From Rhodobacterales bacterium (lineage in GTDB: Bacteria > Pseudomonadota > Alphaproteobacteria > Rhodobacterales > Rhodobacteraceae), in assembly GCA_021155205.1 (NCBI GenBank), contig JAJNPS010000033.1:81339-145338 (forward strand): a DNA stretch of 64,000 bases, read 5' to 3'. The notes beneath the pieces are model-generated. The model had not been told where the DNA came from. It saw only the letters and a list, made by a program, of their open reading frames with translations, and searched no databases. The position numbers and the translations under genes are program-made. Below are positions 25,055 through 33,472 of the stretch, in pieces; position 1 is the first letter of the stretch; each line of letters starts with the position of its first letter.

Positions 25055-26074
25055 ATGCTGGCATGGCGACACTGGGACCGCTTGGGCAACGGCGGCATCG
25101 ACTTTACCAGCCTGGGGTTTGGCGCGGCCCCCTTGGGCAACCTGTTCCGCGCCATCACCGAGGACGAGGCGCAGGCGACCCTGCAGCGCGCCTGGGATGC
25201 GGGCGTGCGCTATTTCGACACCGCCCCCCTTTACGGGCTTGGCCTGTCGGAAACCCGGATCAACCACTTCCTGCGGGGCAGGCCGCGTGCGGATTATGTC
25301 ATTTCCACCAAGGTCGGCCGGCTGTTCCGCGCCACCGCGCCCGACCGGCGCGACGGCTTTGGAAAATGGTACGACGTGCCCGCGCGCAACGAAATCTACG
25401 ACTACAGTTACGACGGCGTGATGCGGTCGCTGGAATTCTCGCTGGAACGGCTGGGGATCGACCATGTCGACATCCTGTTCGCGCATGACCTGGATGTCTT
25501 TACCCACAAGTCGCAACAAGTCCTGGATCAGTATCTTTCCGTTTTCATGGCAGGGGGTTACAAGGCGCTGCTCGCGTTGCGCGACCAGGGCGTGATCAAG
25601 GCTTTCGGGGCGGGGATCAACGAATGGGAACCCTGCCGCTGGATGCTCGACCGGGGCGATTTCGACATCTTCCTGCTCGCCGGGCGCTATACCTTGCTGG
25701 AGCAGGCGTCACTGGTGGGGTTCATGGACCCTGCCCATGCGCGGGGCGTCGGTGTCGTCATCGGCGGCCCTTACAATTCCGGCGTGCTGGCGACCGGCCC
25801 GCGTCCGGGCGCACATTACAACTATGATGTCGCGCCGGGATGGGTGCTGGACCGCGCCGGCGCGCTGAAGGCCGTCTGCGACAGCCATGGCGTCCGGCTG
25901 GTCGATGCCGCGTTCCAGTTCCCGCTGCGCCACAAGGCGGTGCTCTCGGTCATTCCCGGCGGACAGGCCGCGGCCGAGATGACGTCGAACCTGTCGGCGG
26001 CAACGGCGATCATCCCCGAAGCGCTCTGGGCCGACCTCCGTGCGCAAGGGCTGATCGACCCCGCCTGCCCCTGA
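25055..26074 (+). CDS. Aldo/keto reductase (pyridoxal 4-dehydrogenase / L-fucose dehydrogenase type)
   Basis: This 339-residue AKR has LGFGAAPLGNLF, the catalytic aspartate and tyrosine in FDTAPLYGLGLSE, the lysine in STKVGRLFR and the histidine in LFAHDLDV. Start 25055 (MLAWRHWDR) is chosen because GGAGG lies six bases upstream; in-frame ATGs at 25028 and 25049 have no usable site. This subgroup oxidises pyridoxal or aldoses such as L-fucose to lactones. The next gene encodes a lactonase-like amidohydrolase, so an aldose-to-lactone-to-aldonate sequence is likely. Confidence 0.85.
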   Translation: MLAWRHWDRLGNGGIDFTSLGFGAAPLGNLFRAITEDEAQATLQRAWDAGVRYFDTAPLYGLGLSETRINHFLRGRPRADYVISTKVGRLFRATAPDRRDGFGKWYDVPARNEIYDYSYDGVMRSLEFSLERLGIDHVDILFAHDLDVFTHKSQQVLDQYLSVFMAGGYKALLALRDQGVIKAFGAGINEWEPCRWMLDRGDFDIFLLAGRYTLLEQASLVGFMDPAHARGVGVVIGGPYNSGVLATGPRPGAHYNYDVAPGWVLDRAGALKAVCDSHGVRLVDAAFQFPLRHKAVLSVIPGGQAAAEMTSNLSAATAIIPEALWADLRAQGLIDPACP

Positions 26075-26092
26075 CCCATTCCGATTGCGCAA

Positions 26093-26124
26093 AATATCTC
26101 GGGGTCCGGGGCAGCGCCCCGGCG
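26093..26124 (+). repeat. Rhodobacterales-type intergenic hairpin repeat
   Basis: The phrase AAAATATCTCGGGG is followed by a perfect 7-bp hairpin, CCGGGGC (26106-26112), loop AGC, GCCCCGG (26116-26122). This layout recurs between genes in Rhodobacteraceae genomes. A related but diverged phrase (GAAAAATATCCCCGCC) stands in the cobQ-cobO gap near 30798. It lies between co-directional genes and may act as an mRNA stabiliser or weak terminator. Confidence 0.5.
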
Positions 26125-26142
26125 CCGACAGAAAGGCCCCCA

Positions 26143-26976
26143 ATGCAGATCGACGCGCACCAACACTTCTGGCAACCCCTCCGGGGCGATTACGGCTGGA
26201 TGCCAGAGGACGACCCGATCCTGACGCGCGCCTATGACCCGTCGCATCTGGCGCCCGAGCTGACAACGGCCGGCGTGACCGGAACCGTTCTGGTGCAGGC
26301 CGCACCGACGATCGAGGAAACCGAATACCTTTTGGGCATCGCTGATGCGACGTCCTGGGTCCTGGGCGTCGTCGGCTGGATCGACTTTGAGGATCGCAGC
26401 CATCTGGCGCAGCTAAAGCGGCTGGCGCAGCATCCAAAGTTCAAGGGCGTACGCCCGATGATCCAGGACATTGCGGACGACAACTGGATGCTGCGCGCCG
26501 ATGTTCAGTGGGGGTTTCAGGCGCTGATCGACCTTGACCTGACGTTCGACGCGCTGGGGTTCCCGCGTCATCTGGAAAACTTCCATACCATCCTGACCCG
26601 GTACCCTGACATGCGCACGGTCGTCGACCATTGCATGAAGCCGCAGATCCGCGCGCCAGCCGGATTCCGGCACTGGGCCGACGGGATCACCCGCATTGCC
26701 CGCGACACGAACGCCTGCTGCAAGTTCTCAGCCCTGATCACCGAGGCGAACCCAGGCTGGACGGTGGCAGATCTTGCCCCTTATGCGAACCATGTCCTCG
26801 AGATCTTTGGTCCGGATCGCGTCATGTGGGGCTCGGACTGGCCGGTTTGCCGGTTGCGCGGCGAATACGCGGAGTGGCGGCGCGCGGCGCTGGCGTTGAC
26901 GGCAACGCTGGATCCCGGCGGTTTGCAACAGGTCTTTGGCGCCACCGCAGCCGCGTTTTACAGGCTTGCGATCTGA
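26143..26976 (+). CDS. Amidohydrolase-family lactonase (L-fuconolactonase-like)
   Basis: This 277-residue TIM-barrel amidohydrolase (COG3618 type) has the metal-binding HxH in IDAHQHFW, then VVDHCMKP, and the terminal metal aspartate in MWGSDWPVCRL. Relatives include L-fucono-1,5-lactonase, L-rhamnono-lactonase and 4-sulfolactone hydrolases. It follows the aldo/keto reductase by 68 bases, consistent with hydrolysis of the lactone that enzyme would make. ATG 26143 begins the conserved first strand; the long upstream in-frame extension overlaps the reductase gene and is spurious. Confidence 0.87.
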   Translation: MQIDAHQHFWQPLRGDYGWMPEDDPILTRAYDPSHLAPELTTAGVTGTVLVQAAPTIEETEYLLGIADATSWVLGVVGWIDFEDRSHLAQLKRLAQHPKFKGVRPMIQDIADDNWMLRADVQWGFQALIDLDLTFDALGFPRHLENFHTILTRYPDMRTVVDHCMKPQIRAPAGFRHWADGITRIARDTNACCKFSALITEANPGWTVADLAPYANHVLEIFGPDRVMWGSDWPVCRLRGEYAEWRRAALALTATLDPGGLQQVFGATAAAFYRLAI

Positions 26977-27036
26977 CACAAACCAACCCGATCGCAAGAC
27001 AAGCACTCCCGCCGAGATCGGCGTGCATCCGCAGGA

Positions 27037-27759
27037 TCAGGCAAAAAGATCCGGGCGTTCACGCTCCAGCGGCGCCAGCAGCCGTACCAGCTGGCTGAGG
27101 TGGCTGCGGATGGCATGGCGCGCAAGCACAGGGTCATGCGCCTCGAGCGCGGCTAGAATAGCCCTGTGCTCGGCAAGGGTCTCTTCGACGCGGCCCGGCA
27201 GGGGCAGGACCAGCTTGCGCGCGCGGTTCACATGAACCCAGGCCGAGTCGGTAAATGCCGACAGCTTGCGAAAGCCGGTGAAGCCCAGGATCAGTTCATG
27301 CATCTCTGCGTCAAGCTGGTAGAAACCGGCGGTATCGCCACTTGCCACCAGCACGTCCTGCATCGCGATGTTGCGGCGCAGTACCGTCAGCTGGTCTTCG
27401 GTGATGGTGGCCGCGACCCGCTCTATGGCCGCGACCTCGATTGCCTCGCGCAGGAATGCACCCTCGCGGATTTCATCCATCGAAAAGCGGGCCACATAAG
27501 TCCCGGCCTGCGGCACGACATCGACCAGTCCTTCGCCCGCCAGCCGCGCCACGGCGTCGGCGACGGGGCTGCGCGACACCCGCAGCTCGGCGCAGATTTC
27601 GGGCTTGCGAAGGATTTCACCCGGCCGAAACGCCAGCGACAGGATCGCCTCGCGCAGCGTCAGATAGACGCGGTTGCCAAGCGACCCTGAAAATCGGTCC
27701 AGGGGCACCAACCGCACCGCCTTGGGGTCTTGTGAAGCGCTGTTTGCTGGCTGTAACAT
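27037..27759 (-). CDS. GntR-family regulator, FadR subgroup
   Basis: This 240-residue regulator has an N-terminal winged helix (about residues 28-95: VYLTLREAILSLAFRPGEIL, ELRVSRSPVADAVARLAGEGLV, PQAGTYVARF) and a C-terminal all-helical FCD ligand domain with the histidine-bearing QLDAEMHELILGF and a final HRAILAALEAHD. Members of this subgroup control uptake and breakdown of sugar acids. It is divergent from the UxaA-type dehydratase. A perfect palindrome directly upstream of its ATG suggests autoregulation, and a near copy precedes the aldo/keto reductase. Confidence 0.88.
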   Translation of the reverse strand: MLQPANSASQDPKAVRLVPLDRFSGSLGNRVYLTLREAILSLAFRPGEILRKPEICAELRVSRSPVADAVARLAGEGLVDVVPQAGTYVARFSMDEIREGAFLREAIEVAAIERVAATITEDQLTVLRRNIAMQDVLVASGDTAGFYQLDAEMHELILGFTGFRKLSAFTDSAWVHVNRARKLVLPLPGRVEETLAEHRAILAALEAHDPVLARHAIRSHLSQLVRLLAPLERERPDLFA

Positions 27760-27760
27760 G

Positions 27761-27772
27761 CTAACATGTTAG
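27761..27772. promoter_or_regulatory. Perfect 12-bp operator palindrome of the GntR/FadR regulator
   Basis: CTAACATGTTAG begins one base upstream of the regulator start codon, and a further half-copy TAACATG lies at 27754-27760, giving two tandem TAACATG units. It sits in the 59-bp divergent region, so occupancy would block both the regulator and the dehydratase gene. Confidence 0.65.
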
Positions 27773-27818
27773 ACCACATCCCCCCGCTGTCAAGAAAGCC
27801 GGGGCGCGGGAGGGCGCG

Positions 27819-29327
27819 ATGACGGCCAGAACGATCCAGCTTCACAGCAGCGACAACGTGGCGATCGCACTGTCGGACCTTCCGCGCGGCACACGCGCGG
27901 AAGGATTGGCGTTTGCGACACTGGACCCCGTTCCGCGTGGCCACAAGCTCGCGCTGCGACCCATCCCGACCGGGCAGAAAGTGATCCGATACGGCCAGAT
28001 CATCGGTCAGGCAACCAGCGACATCCCCGCAGGCGCGCATGTCCACAGCCACAACCTCGGGATGGGCCCCCACAGCGCCGATTACGCGATTGCCCAGGGT
28101 GCAGCACCCTTGCCTGCGCTGCCGCCGCGCATGTTCATGGGTTATCACCGCCCCGACGGGTCCGTCGGCACGCGCAATTATCTGGGCATCCTGACATCGG
28201 TGAACTGTTCCGGCTCGGTCGCGCGGTTCATCGCCGAGGCGGCGGAGAAAGACCCCGCCATCATGGCCGGCATCGACGGGGTGGTGCCCATCGTCCACGC
28301 CACGGGCTGCGGCATGTCGGGCGTGAACGAAGGCTACGAGACGCTGATGCGCACGCTGAAGGGCTATGCGCGCAACGCCAATTTCGGCGGCATCCTGCTG
28401 GTGGGTCTGGGCTGCGAGGTGATGCAGGTGCCCGACCTTGTAGGCCAGGGCCGCCTGCGGCCTGACGGAAACTTCCGCTACATGACGATCCAGGGGACTG
28501 GCGGTACGCGCGCGACGATCGAGGCGGGCCTGCGCGTGCTGCGCGAGATGGCGGTGGTGACGCGCCAGGCTGTGCGCGCGCCTGCCCCTGTGTCCAGTTT
28601 GATCATCGGCCTGCAATGTGGCGGTTCTGATGGCTATTCCGGGATCACGGCCAATCCGGCGCTGGGGGCGGCGAGTGATCTTCTGGTCCGCATGGGCGGC
28701 ACCACGATCCTGTCGGAAACACCCGAAATCTACGGCGCGGAGCATCTTCTGACGCGTCGTGCCGTCTCGACCGCCGTGGGGGAAAAGCTGCTCGACCGCA
28801 TCCGCTGGTGGGAGGATTACACCGCGCGGAATGGCGGTGAGATGGACAACAACCCCAGCCCGGGGAACAAGAAGGGCGGTCTGACCACGATTCTGGAAAA
28901 GTCGCTGGGCGCGGTCGCCAAGGGCGGCACCGCCCCCCTGACCGAAGTTTACAAGTTCGCCGAACCGATCACCACGCCCGGCTTCGTCTACATGGACAGC
29001 CCCGGCTATGACCCCTGTTCGGTGACGGGCCAGATCGCATCAGGTGCAACGATGATCGTGTTCACAACGGGCCGGGGGTCGGTCTCCGGTTACAAGCCCA
29101 GTCCGTGCATCAAGCTGGCGACCAATACCGAGATGTACCAAAAGATGGCCGAGGACATGGACATCAATTGCGGCGATATCCTCAGCGACGGTGTCAGCAT
29201 CGATGCGAAAGGTGCTGAAATCCTTGACAAGATCATTGCGACCGCTTCAGGCGAGCAGACGCTGTCCGAGCAGTTGGGCTTTGGCGGGGCAGAATTCGTG
29301 CCCTGGCAGATCGGCGCTGTGATGTAG
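27819..29327 (+). CDS. UxaA-family sugar-acid dehydratase (altronate/galactarate dehydratase type)
   Basis: This 502-residue protein combines an N-terminal SAF domain (about residues 1-95, ending at AHVHSHNLGMG) with the altronate dehydratase/galactarate dehydratase core: MGYHRPDGSVGTRNYLGI, HATGCGMSG, LLVGLGCEVMQ, LQCGGSDGYSG, and metal-site DNNPSPGNKKGG. The family dehydrates aldonic or aldaric acids to 2-keto-3-deoxy acids using iron or manganese. With the reductase and lactonase next door it would complete aldose to lactone to aldonate to 2-keto-3-deoxy acid. The exact sugar is unknown. Confidence 0.88.
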   Translation: MTARTIQLHSSDNVAIALSDLPRGTRAEGLAFATLDPVPRGHKLALRPIPTGQKVIRYGQIIGQATSDIPAGAHVHSHNLGMGPHSADYAIAQGAAPLPALPPRMFMGYHRPDGSVGTRNYLGILTSVNCSGSVARFIAEAAEKDPAIMAGIDGVVPIVHATGCGMSGVNEGYETLMRTLKGYARNANFGGILLVGLGCEVMQVPDLVGQGRLRPDGNFRYMTIQGTGGTRATIEAGLRVLREMAVVTRQAVRAPAPVSSLIIGLQCGGSDGYSGITANPALGAASDLLVRMGGTTILSETPEIYGAEHLLTRRAVSTAVGEKLLDRIRWWEDYTARNGGEMDNNPSPGNKKGGLTTILEKSLGAVAKGGTAPLTEVYKFAEPITTPGFVYMDSPGYDPCSVTGQIASGATMIVFTTGRGSVSGYKPSPCIKLATNTEMYQKMAEDMDINCGDILSDGVSIDAKGAEILDKIIATASGEQTLSEQLGFGGAEFVPWQIGAVM

Positions 29328-29328
29328 C

Positions 29329-30777
29329 CTACCGCGCCAGCGCAAAGAGGTCGTCAAGGTTGAGATGGGCTGTCAGATGGTCGGCAAGGGCGTCGAGTGC
29401 CGCCTCGACGGTCGCGGAATAGCATGAGGGTCGTGCCTCAACCCCAATGGATTGCAGGAAACCCTGCCGAAATGCGTCCGATGTGAACATCCCGTGCAGG
29501 TACGTGCCGACCACCCGGCCATCCGCAGAGACCGCACCTTCCGCCACATCGCCGACATGGCAAAAGGGCCTTGCGCGGGCCGGTCCATCGCTGCGGCCAA
29601 TATGGATCTCATAGCCCTCAACCTCCAGCCCGGAGGCGGCATGGCGTGCCAATACCCGCGTCAGGCGCTTGTCCGGGATCATGTCAGTGGCAATGTCCAG
29701 TAGACCGAGACCTTCAGTCGTCCCCGGTGGTCCTTCGATGCCTTCCGGGTCGGAAACCGACTTTCCAAGCATCTGATACCCGCCGCAAATCCCCAGCACA
29801 TGCCCGCCACGCCGGTGATGCGCGGCAAGGTCGATGTCCCACCCCTGGGCGCGCAGAAAGGCAAGGTCCGCTCGTGTCGATTTCGACCCCGGGATGATCA
29901 CCAGCCGCACATCGCCGGGAATCGGCTGCCCCGGTTTCAGCATGACCAACTCCACGCCCGGTTCCTGTGCCAAAGGGTCGAGGTCATCGAAGTTTGCGAT
30001 GCGCGACAGCGTCAGGCAGACGATCTTGACCGGGCCCTTGCGTGGCGAAGGGGCGGCAATGTCGAGCACATCTTCGGCGGGCAGTTTCCAGGCATGAGGA
30101 AAGTAAGGCAGCACACCGAAACCGCGCCAGCCGGTGCGTTCGGCGATCAGGCGATAGCCGTCGTCAAATAGTCGAGAATCACCACGGAACTTGTTGATGA
30201 TGAAACCTTTCACCATCTTGGAGTCCTTGGGGTCCAGCACCGATTTTGTCCCCACCATCTGCGCGATCACCCCGCCCCGGTCGATATCACCGACCAGTAC
30301 CACAGCCACACCCGCCGCCCGCGCAAAGCCCATGTTCGCGATGTCACCGGCCCGCAAGTTGACCTCCGCCGGGCTGCCAGCACCCTCGACGATCACCAGA
30401 TCATGCGTGGCGGACAGGCGATGGAAACTCTCCAGCACCGGGTCCATCAGCGACGGCTTCAGTGCCGCGTATTCCCGCGCCTTGACGGTGGCGACGCGCC
30501 TGCCCTGCACGATGACCTGCGATCCTGTCTCCGATTCCGGTTTCAGCAGCACCGGGTTCATGTCGGTGTGCGGCTGCAACCCCGCCGCCTGTGCCTGCAG
30601 GGCCTGCGCGCGGCCGATCTCTCCGCCATCGACGGTCACGGCCGCGTTGTTGGACATGTTCTGCGGCTTGAACGGTGCGACCTTGATCCCCCGTCGCAAC
30701 GCCGCCCGGCAAAGCCCCGCAACGATCAGCGATTTGCCAACGTTGGAGCCCGTACCCTGGATCATCAGCGCGGGCAC
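29329..30777 (-). CDS. cobQ: Cobyric acid synthase
   Basis: This 482-residue glutamine-dependent amidase (EC 6.3.5.10) amidates four side chains of adenosylcobyrinic acid a,c-diamide. The N-terminal dethiobiotin-synthetase-like domain opens IQGTGSNVGKSLIVAGL, then PFKPQNMSNN. The C-terminal class I glutamine amidotransferase domain has the nucleophile in LGICGGYQMLG and a late GYEIHIGRS plus GTYLHGMF. It is leftward, downstream of cobO, and convergent with the dehydratase gene, whose stop is two bases away. Confidence 0.95.
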   Translation of the reverse strand: MPALMIQGTGSNVGKSLIVAGLCRAALRRGIKVAPFKPQNMSNNAAVTVDGGEIGRAQALQAQAAGLQPHTDMNPVLLKPESETGSQVIVQGRRVATVKAREYAALKPSLMDPVLESFHRLSATHDLVIVEGAGSPAEVNLRAGDIANMGFARAAGVAVVLVGDIDRGGVIAQMVGTKSVLDPKDSKMVKGFIINKFRGDSRLFDDGYRLIAERTGWRGFGVLPYFPHAWKLPAEDVLDIAAPSPRKGPVKIVCLTLSRIANFDDLDPLAQEPGVELVMLKPGQPIPGDVRLVIIPGSKSTRADLAFLRAQGWDIDLAAHHRRGGHVLGICGGYQMLGKSVSDPEGIEGPPGTTEGLGLLDIATDMIPDKRLTRVLARHAASGLEVEGYEIHIGRSDGPARARPFCHVGDVAEGAVSADGRVVGTYLHGMFTSDAFRQGFLQSIGVEARPSCYSATVEAALDALADHLTAHLNLDDLFALAR

Positions 30778-30847
30778 GCCTCAATCCTTTCTGATTGAGA
30801 AAAATATCCCCGCCGGAGGCTTCCCCGGCCAAAACCAACGCACCGCC

Positions 30848-31477
30848 TCAAAACTCCACGCCCTTCTGCGCCTTGATCCCGGACCGGAACGGATGTTTGA
30901 CCAGCGTCATCTCGGTGACCAGATCCGCCGCCTCGATCAGCGCATCCTTCGCGTTGCGCCCGGTCAGGACGACATGCGTCTGGGGTGGCTTTTCGGTCCG
31001 CAGAAATGTCAGGACCGCGTCCAGGTCCAGGTAATCATAGCGCAAGGCGATGTTGATCTCATCCAGCAGAACCATGCGGATACTGGGGTCGCGGATCATC
31101 TCCTTGGCCTTTTCCCAGCCCTTTTCGGCCATGGCGATGTCCCGCGCGCGGTCTTGCGTTTCCCAGGTAAACCCTTCGCCCATCGCGTGAAACTGACAAA
31201 GGTCGCTGAAATGCGTCTCGATCATCCGCCGCTCGCCGGTGTCCCAGGAACCCTTGATGAACTGCACCACTGCACAGGGCATCCGATGCGCGATGCAGCG
31301 CAGGATCATCCCGAAACCAGAGGACGACTTGCCCTTGCCCGCCCCGGTATGGACGATGATCAGGCCGCGGTCGCCCTCTTTCGTCGCCATGATCTTGTCG
31401 CGCACGGCCTTCTTCTTGGCCATCTTGATCTTGTGACGGGTCTCGTCGGCCGTCTCGATGTCGGTCTCAGTTGGCAT
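30848..31477 (-). CDS. cobO: Cob(I)yrinic acid a,c-diamide adenosyltransferase
   Basis: This 209-residue CobA/CobO/BtuR-type adenosyltransferase (EC 2.5.1.17) has the P-loop variant IIVHTGAGKGKSSSG (about residue 40), VQFIKGSWDTGE, LLDEINIALRYDYLD and TGRNAKDALIEAADL. It attaches the 5'-deoxyadenosyl ligand to the corrin cobalt. ATG 31477 (MPTETD) gives the usual family length; the longer upstream frame reads through the riboswitch region on the other strand. It heads the leftward cobO-cobQ pair, divergent from the riboswitch. Confidence 0.94.
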   Translation of the reverse strand: MPTETDIETADETRHKIKMAKKKAVRDKIMATKEGDRGLIIVHTGAGKGKSSSGFGMILRCIAHRMPCAVVQFIKGSWDTGERRMIETHFSDLCQFHAMGEGFTWETQDRARDIAMAEKGWEKAKEMIRDPSIRMVLLDEINIALRYDYLDLDAVLTFLRTEKPPQTHVVLTGRNAKDALIEAADLVTEMTLVKHPFRSGIKAQKGVEF

Positions 31478-31529
31478 AGCGGCGGTCCTCAACCTTGACA
31501 GTCCGGGCAGATCGCGCGCAAGTGAAGGC

Positions 31530-31720
31530 ACGATGCTGGTTCCTGTCGTAAGACAGGCGAAGAGGGAATGCACGAGGCTTTGCGACCGTCTGGGTCGCCG
31601 CGCCGAACGGCAGCCGCCCCCGCGACCGTGACCGGAGAGGTCCCATGCCACTGACATCTTGTCGGGAAGGCCGGGACCGGGGGGAAACCCGCTCCGCAAG
31701 CCGGGAGACCTGCCAGCAGG
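31530..31720 (+). ncRNA. Cobalamin riboswitch 1
   Basis: In order, the + strand shows GCTGGTTCCTGTC, GAAGAGGGAATGC, the B12-box core GCCGCCCCCGCGACCG, TGCCACTG, GTCGGGAAGG and the closing CAAGCCGGGAGACCTGCC. These are the conserved blocks of the AdoCbl/cobalamin riboswitch in the right order and spacing. It precedes the DUF1636-cobW-cobN operon and should shut it down when B12 is plentiful. It fills most of the 356-bp gene-free stretch 31478-31833; the remaining 110 bases to the first gene probably hold the expression platform. Confidence 0.93.
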
Positions 31721-31833
31721 ACGTGATGAAACGGGCGGACGGGGTGATCCGCGACCGGAACGGGCCTGATGCTGCGGCATGGGGCACGGTCTTTCGGAAC
31801 GGGTGCCCCTTTCGCCGCAAGGAAAGACCGCGA

Positions 31834-32235
31834 ATGCCGCGTACCACGCTTTTTGTCTGCATGACCTGCAAGGCGGGTCAGCCGGTCCCCGAGGGGACGT
31901 TGCCGCCGGGCGCGCGGCTGCACGCCGCGCTGATGGCGGGGGACGCGCCTGACGGCATCGCCATCGTTCCGGTGGAATGCCTGTCGGCCTGTTCGCAGGG
32001 CTGTACCGTGGCGCTGTCGAAACCCGGCGCCTGGGGCTATGTCTATGGCCGCCTTGGCCCCGAGCATGCCGCCGACATCCTGGACGGGGCCGCGCGCTAT
32101 GCGGCCAGCGAGGCCGGGATCGTGCCCTGGCGCGAACGCCCCGAAATCTTTCGCAAGCAGTCCATCGCGCGCATTCCCCCCTTGGGTGCCTCGCCCGCGA
32201 CCCTCACCCCCACAGCTTCCAGGGTGTCCGAATGA
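31834..32235 (+). CDS. DUF1636 family (2Fe-2S ferredoxin-like) protein, cob operon leader gene
   Basis: This 133-residue protein opens TTLFVCMTCKAG and contains VECLSACSQGC, giving four cysteines in the CxxC...C...C layout of thioredoxin-like 2Fe-2S ferredoxins. DUF1636 proteins are typically encoded beside cobW and B12 riboswitches; their role is unproven, perhaps in metal handling or as an electron donor to the iron-sulfur steps. ATG 31834 follows AGGAAAG. It is the first gene after riboswitch 1 and overlaps the cobW ATG by four bases. Confidence 0.8.
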   Translation: MPRTTLFVCMTCKAGQPVPEGTLPPGARLHAALMAGDAPDGIAIVPVECLSACSQGCTVALSKPGAWGYVYGRLGPEHAADILDGAARYAASEAGIVPWRERPEIFRKQSIARIPPLGASPATLTPTASRVSE

Positions 32236-33266
32236 CCGATCTGGCCAAAATCCCCGTGACCGTGATCACCGGCTTTCTGGGGGCGGGCAAGACGACGCTG
32301 ATCCGGCACCTGCTGCAAAATCCGCAAGGCAAGCGTCTGGCGGTCCTGGTCAATGAATTCGGGACTATGGGCGTCGATGGGGATATCCTGAAGGCCTGCG
32401 CGGATGAGAACTGCCCCGAAGAGAACATCGTCGAACTGGCGAACGGCTGCATCTGCTGCACCGTGGCCGAGGATTTCATCCCGACGATCGAGGCGTTGAT
32501 GGCGCGGCCCGTGCGCCCCGACCATATCCTGATCGAGACATCGGGCCTCGCGTTGCCGAAACCGCTGCTCAAGGCGTTCGACTGGCCCGCGATCCGGTCG
32601 CGCATCACGGTGGACGGCGTGATCACGCTGGCCGATGCCGAGGCGGTCGCGGCGGGACGGTTCGCACCCGATGAGGCGGCGATTGCAGCGCAGCGCGCGG
32701 CGGACCCGAATACGGACCATGAGACGCCCTTGTCGGAGGTGTTCGAGGATCAACTTCTCTGCGCCGACCTTGTGCTTTTGTCCAAGTCCGACCTTGCGGG
32801 TGAGGCTGGCGTTGCTGCGGCCCGCGCCATGGTCATCGCGGAAATGCCGCGCGCCATTCCGATCCTTGCGATGCAGGACGGCATCATCGACCCGCGCGTC
32901 ATCCTGGGGCTGAACGCGGCCGCCGAGGACGATCTGGCCGCCCGTCCGTCGCACCATGATGGCGCGGATGATCATGAGCATGACGATTTCGCCTCTGCCG
33001 TGATCGACTTGCCGGAGGTTGCCGACCCCGAGGCACTGGCGACGGTGATTGCCGGGCTTTCGCGCGATCACAAGGTGTTACGGGTCAAGGGTCATGTTGC
33101 TGTCACCGGAAAACCGATGCGCCTTCTGGTGCAGGCGGTGGGTGCCCGCGTACGGCATCAGTATGACCGGCCATGGGGTTCCGGCCCGCGGAGGTCGCAA
33201 CTGGTGGTGATCGCCGAGGCGGGCGATCTGGACATTCCCGCGATCCGGGCGGCTTTGGGGGGCTGA
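32232..33266 (+). CDS. cobW: CobW GTP-binding metallochaperone
   Basis: This 344-residue G3E GTPase has a Walker A GFLGAGKTTLIRH (about residues 17-29), the metal-binding GCICCTV motif, the Walker B region HILIETSGLALP, LLSKSDLAG as the guanine-specificity motif, and a histidine/aspartate-rich stretch (SHHDGADDHEHDD) followed by the CobW C-terminal domain. It is thought to deliver cobalt to the CobNST chelatase, whose large subunit is the next gene. It is transcribed under riboswitch 1. Confidence 0.95.
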   Translation: MTDLAKIPVTVITGFLGAGKTTLIRHLLQNPQGKRLAVLVNEFGTMGVDGDILKACADENCPEENIVELANGCICCTVAEDFIPTIEALMARPVRPDHILIETSGLALPKPLLKAFDWPAIRSRITVDGVITLADAEAVAAGRFAPDEAAIAAQRAADPNTDHETPLSEVFEDQLLCADLVLLSKSDLAGEAGVAAARAMVIAEMPRAIPILAMQDGIIDPRVILGLNAAAEDDLAARPSHHDGADDHEHDDFASAVIDLPEVADPEALATVIAGLSRDHKVLRVKGHVAVTGKPMRLLVQAVGARVRHQYDRPWGSGPRRSQLVVIAEAGDLDIPAIRAALGG

Positions 33267-33305
33267 GGCATGGGGCGGTCCGGAGCCAGGACAGGAACGA
33301 AAAAC

Positions 33306-33399
33306 CCCCTCCCCCAACCCCTCTCCGGAGCGGAGAGGGGCGCGCGGCGGCTCCGTTGTTGTCTCCCCTCTCCGCTCCGGAGAGGGGTTGGGGGAGGGG
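33306..33399. repeat. 35-bp perfect inverted repeat between cobW and cobN
   Basis: Bases 33306-33340 and 33365-33399 are exact reverse complements over 35 bp, with a 24-base loop. Each arm holds its own CTCTCC-GGAGCGGAGAG mini-palindrome, so two small hairpins or one very long one can form. The 206-bp spacer is otherwise gene-free and lies inside an operon. It may be a MITE or REP-like insertion and could throttle cobN expression. Frames through it read proline/serine/glycine repeats and are not genes. Confidence 0.85.
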
Positions 33400-33472
33400 A
33401 CACGGCAAACGTGCTGACCCTCACGCTGCCGAACGACGGTCACGCTCATCCGCCCTGCGAACGGGGCTAGCC

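Noticed and set aside
33173..33472. N-terminal extension of CobN to 33173
   Set aside because: It would run backward through cobW and translate the 35-bp inverted repeat; family proteins start near 33473.
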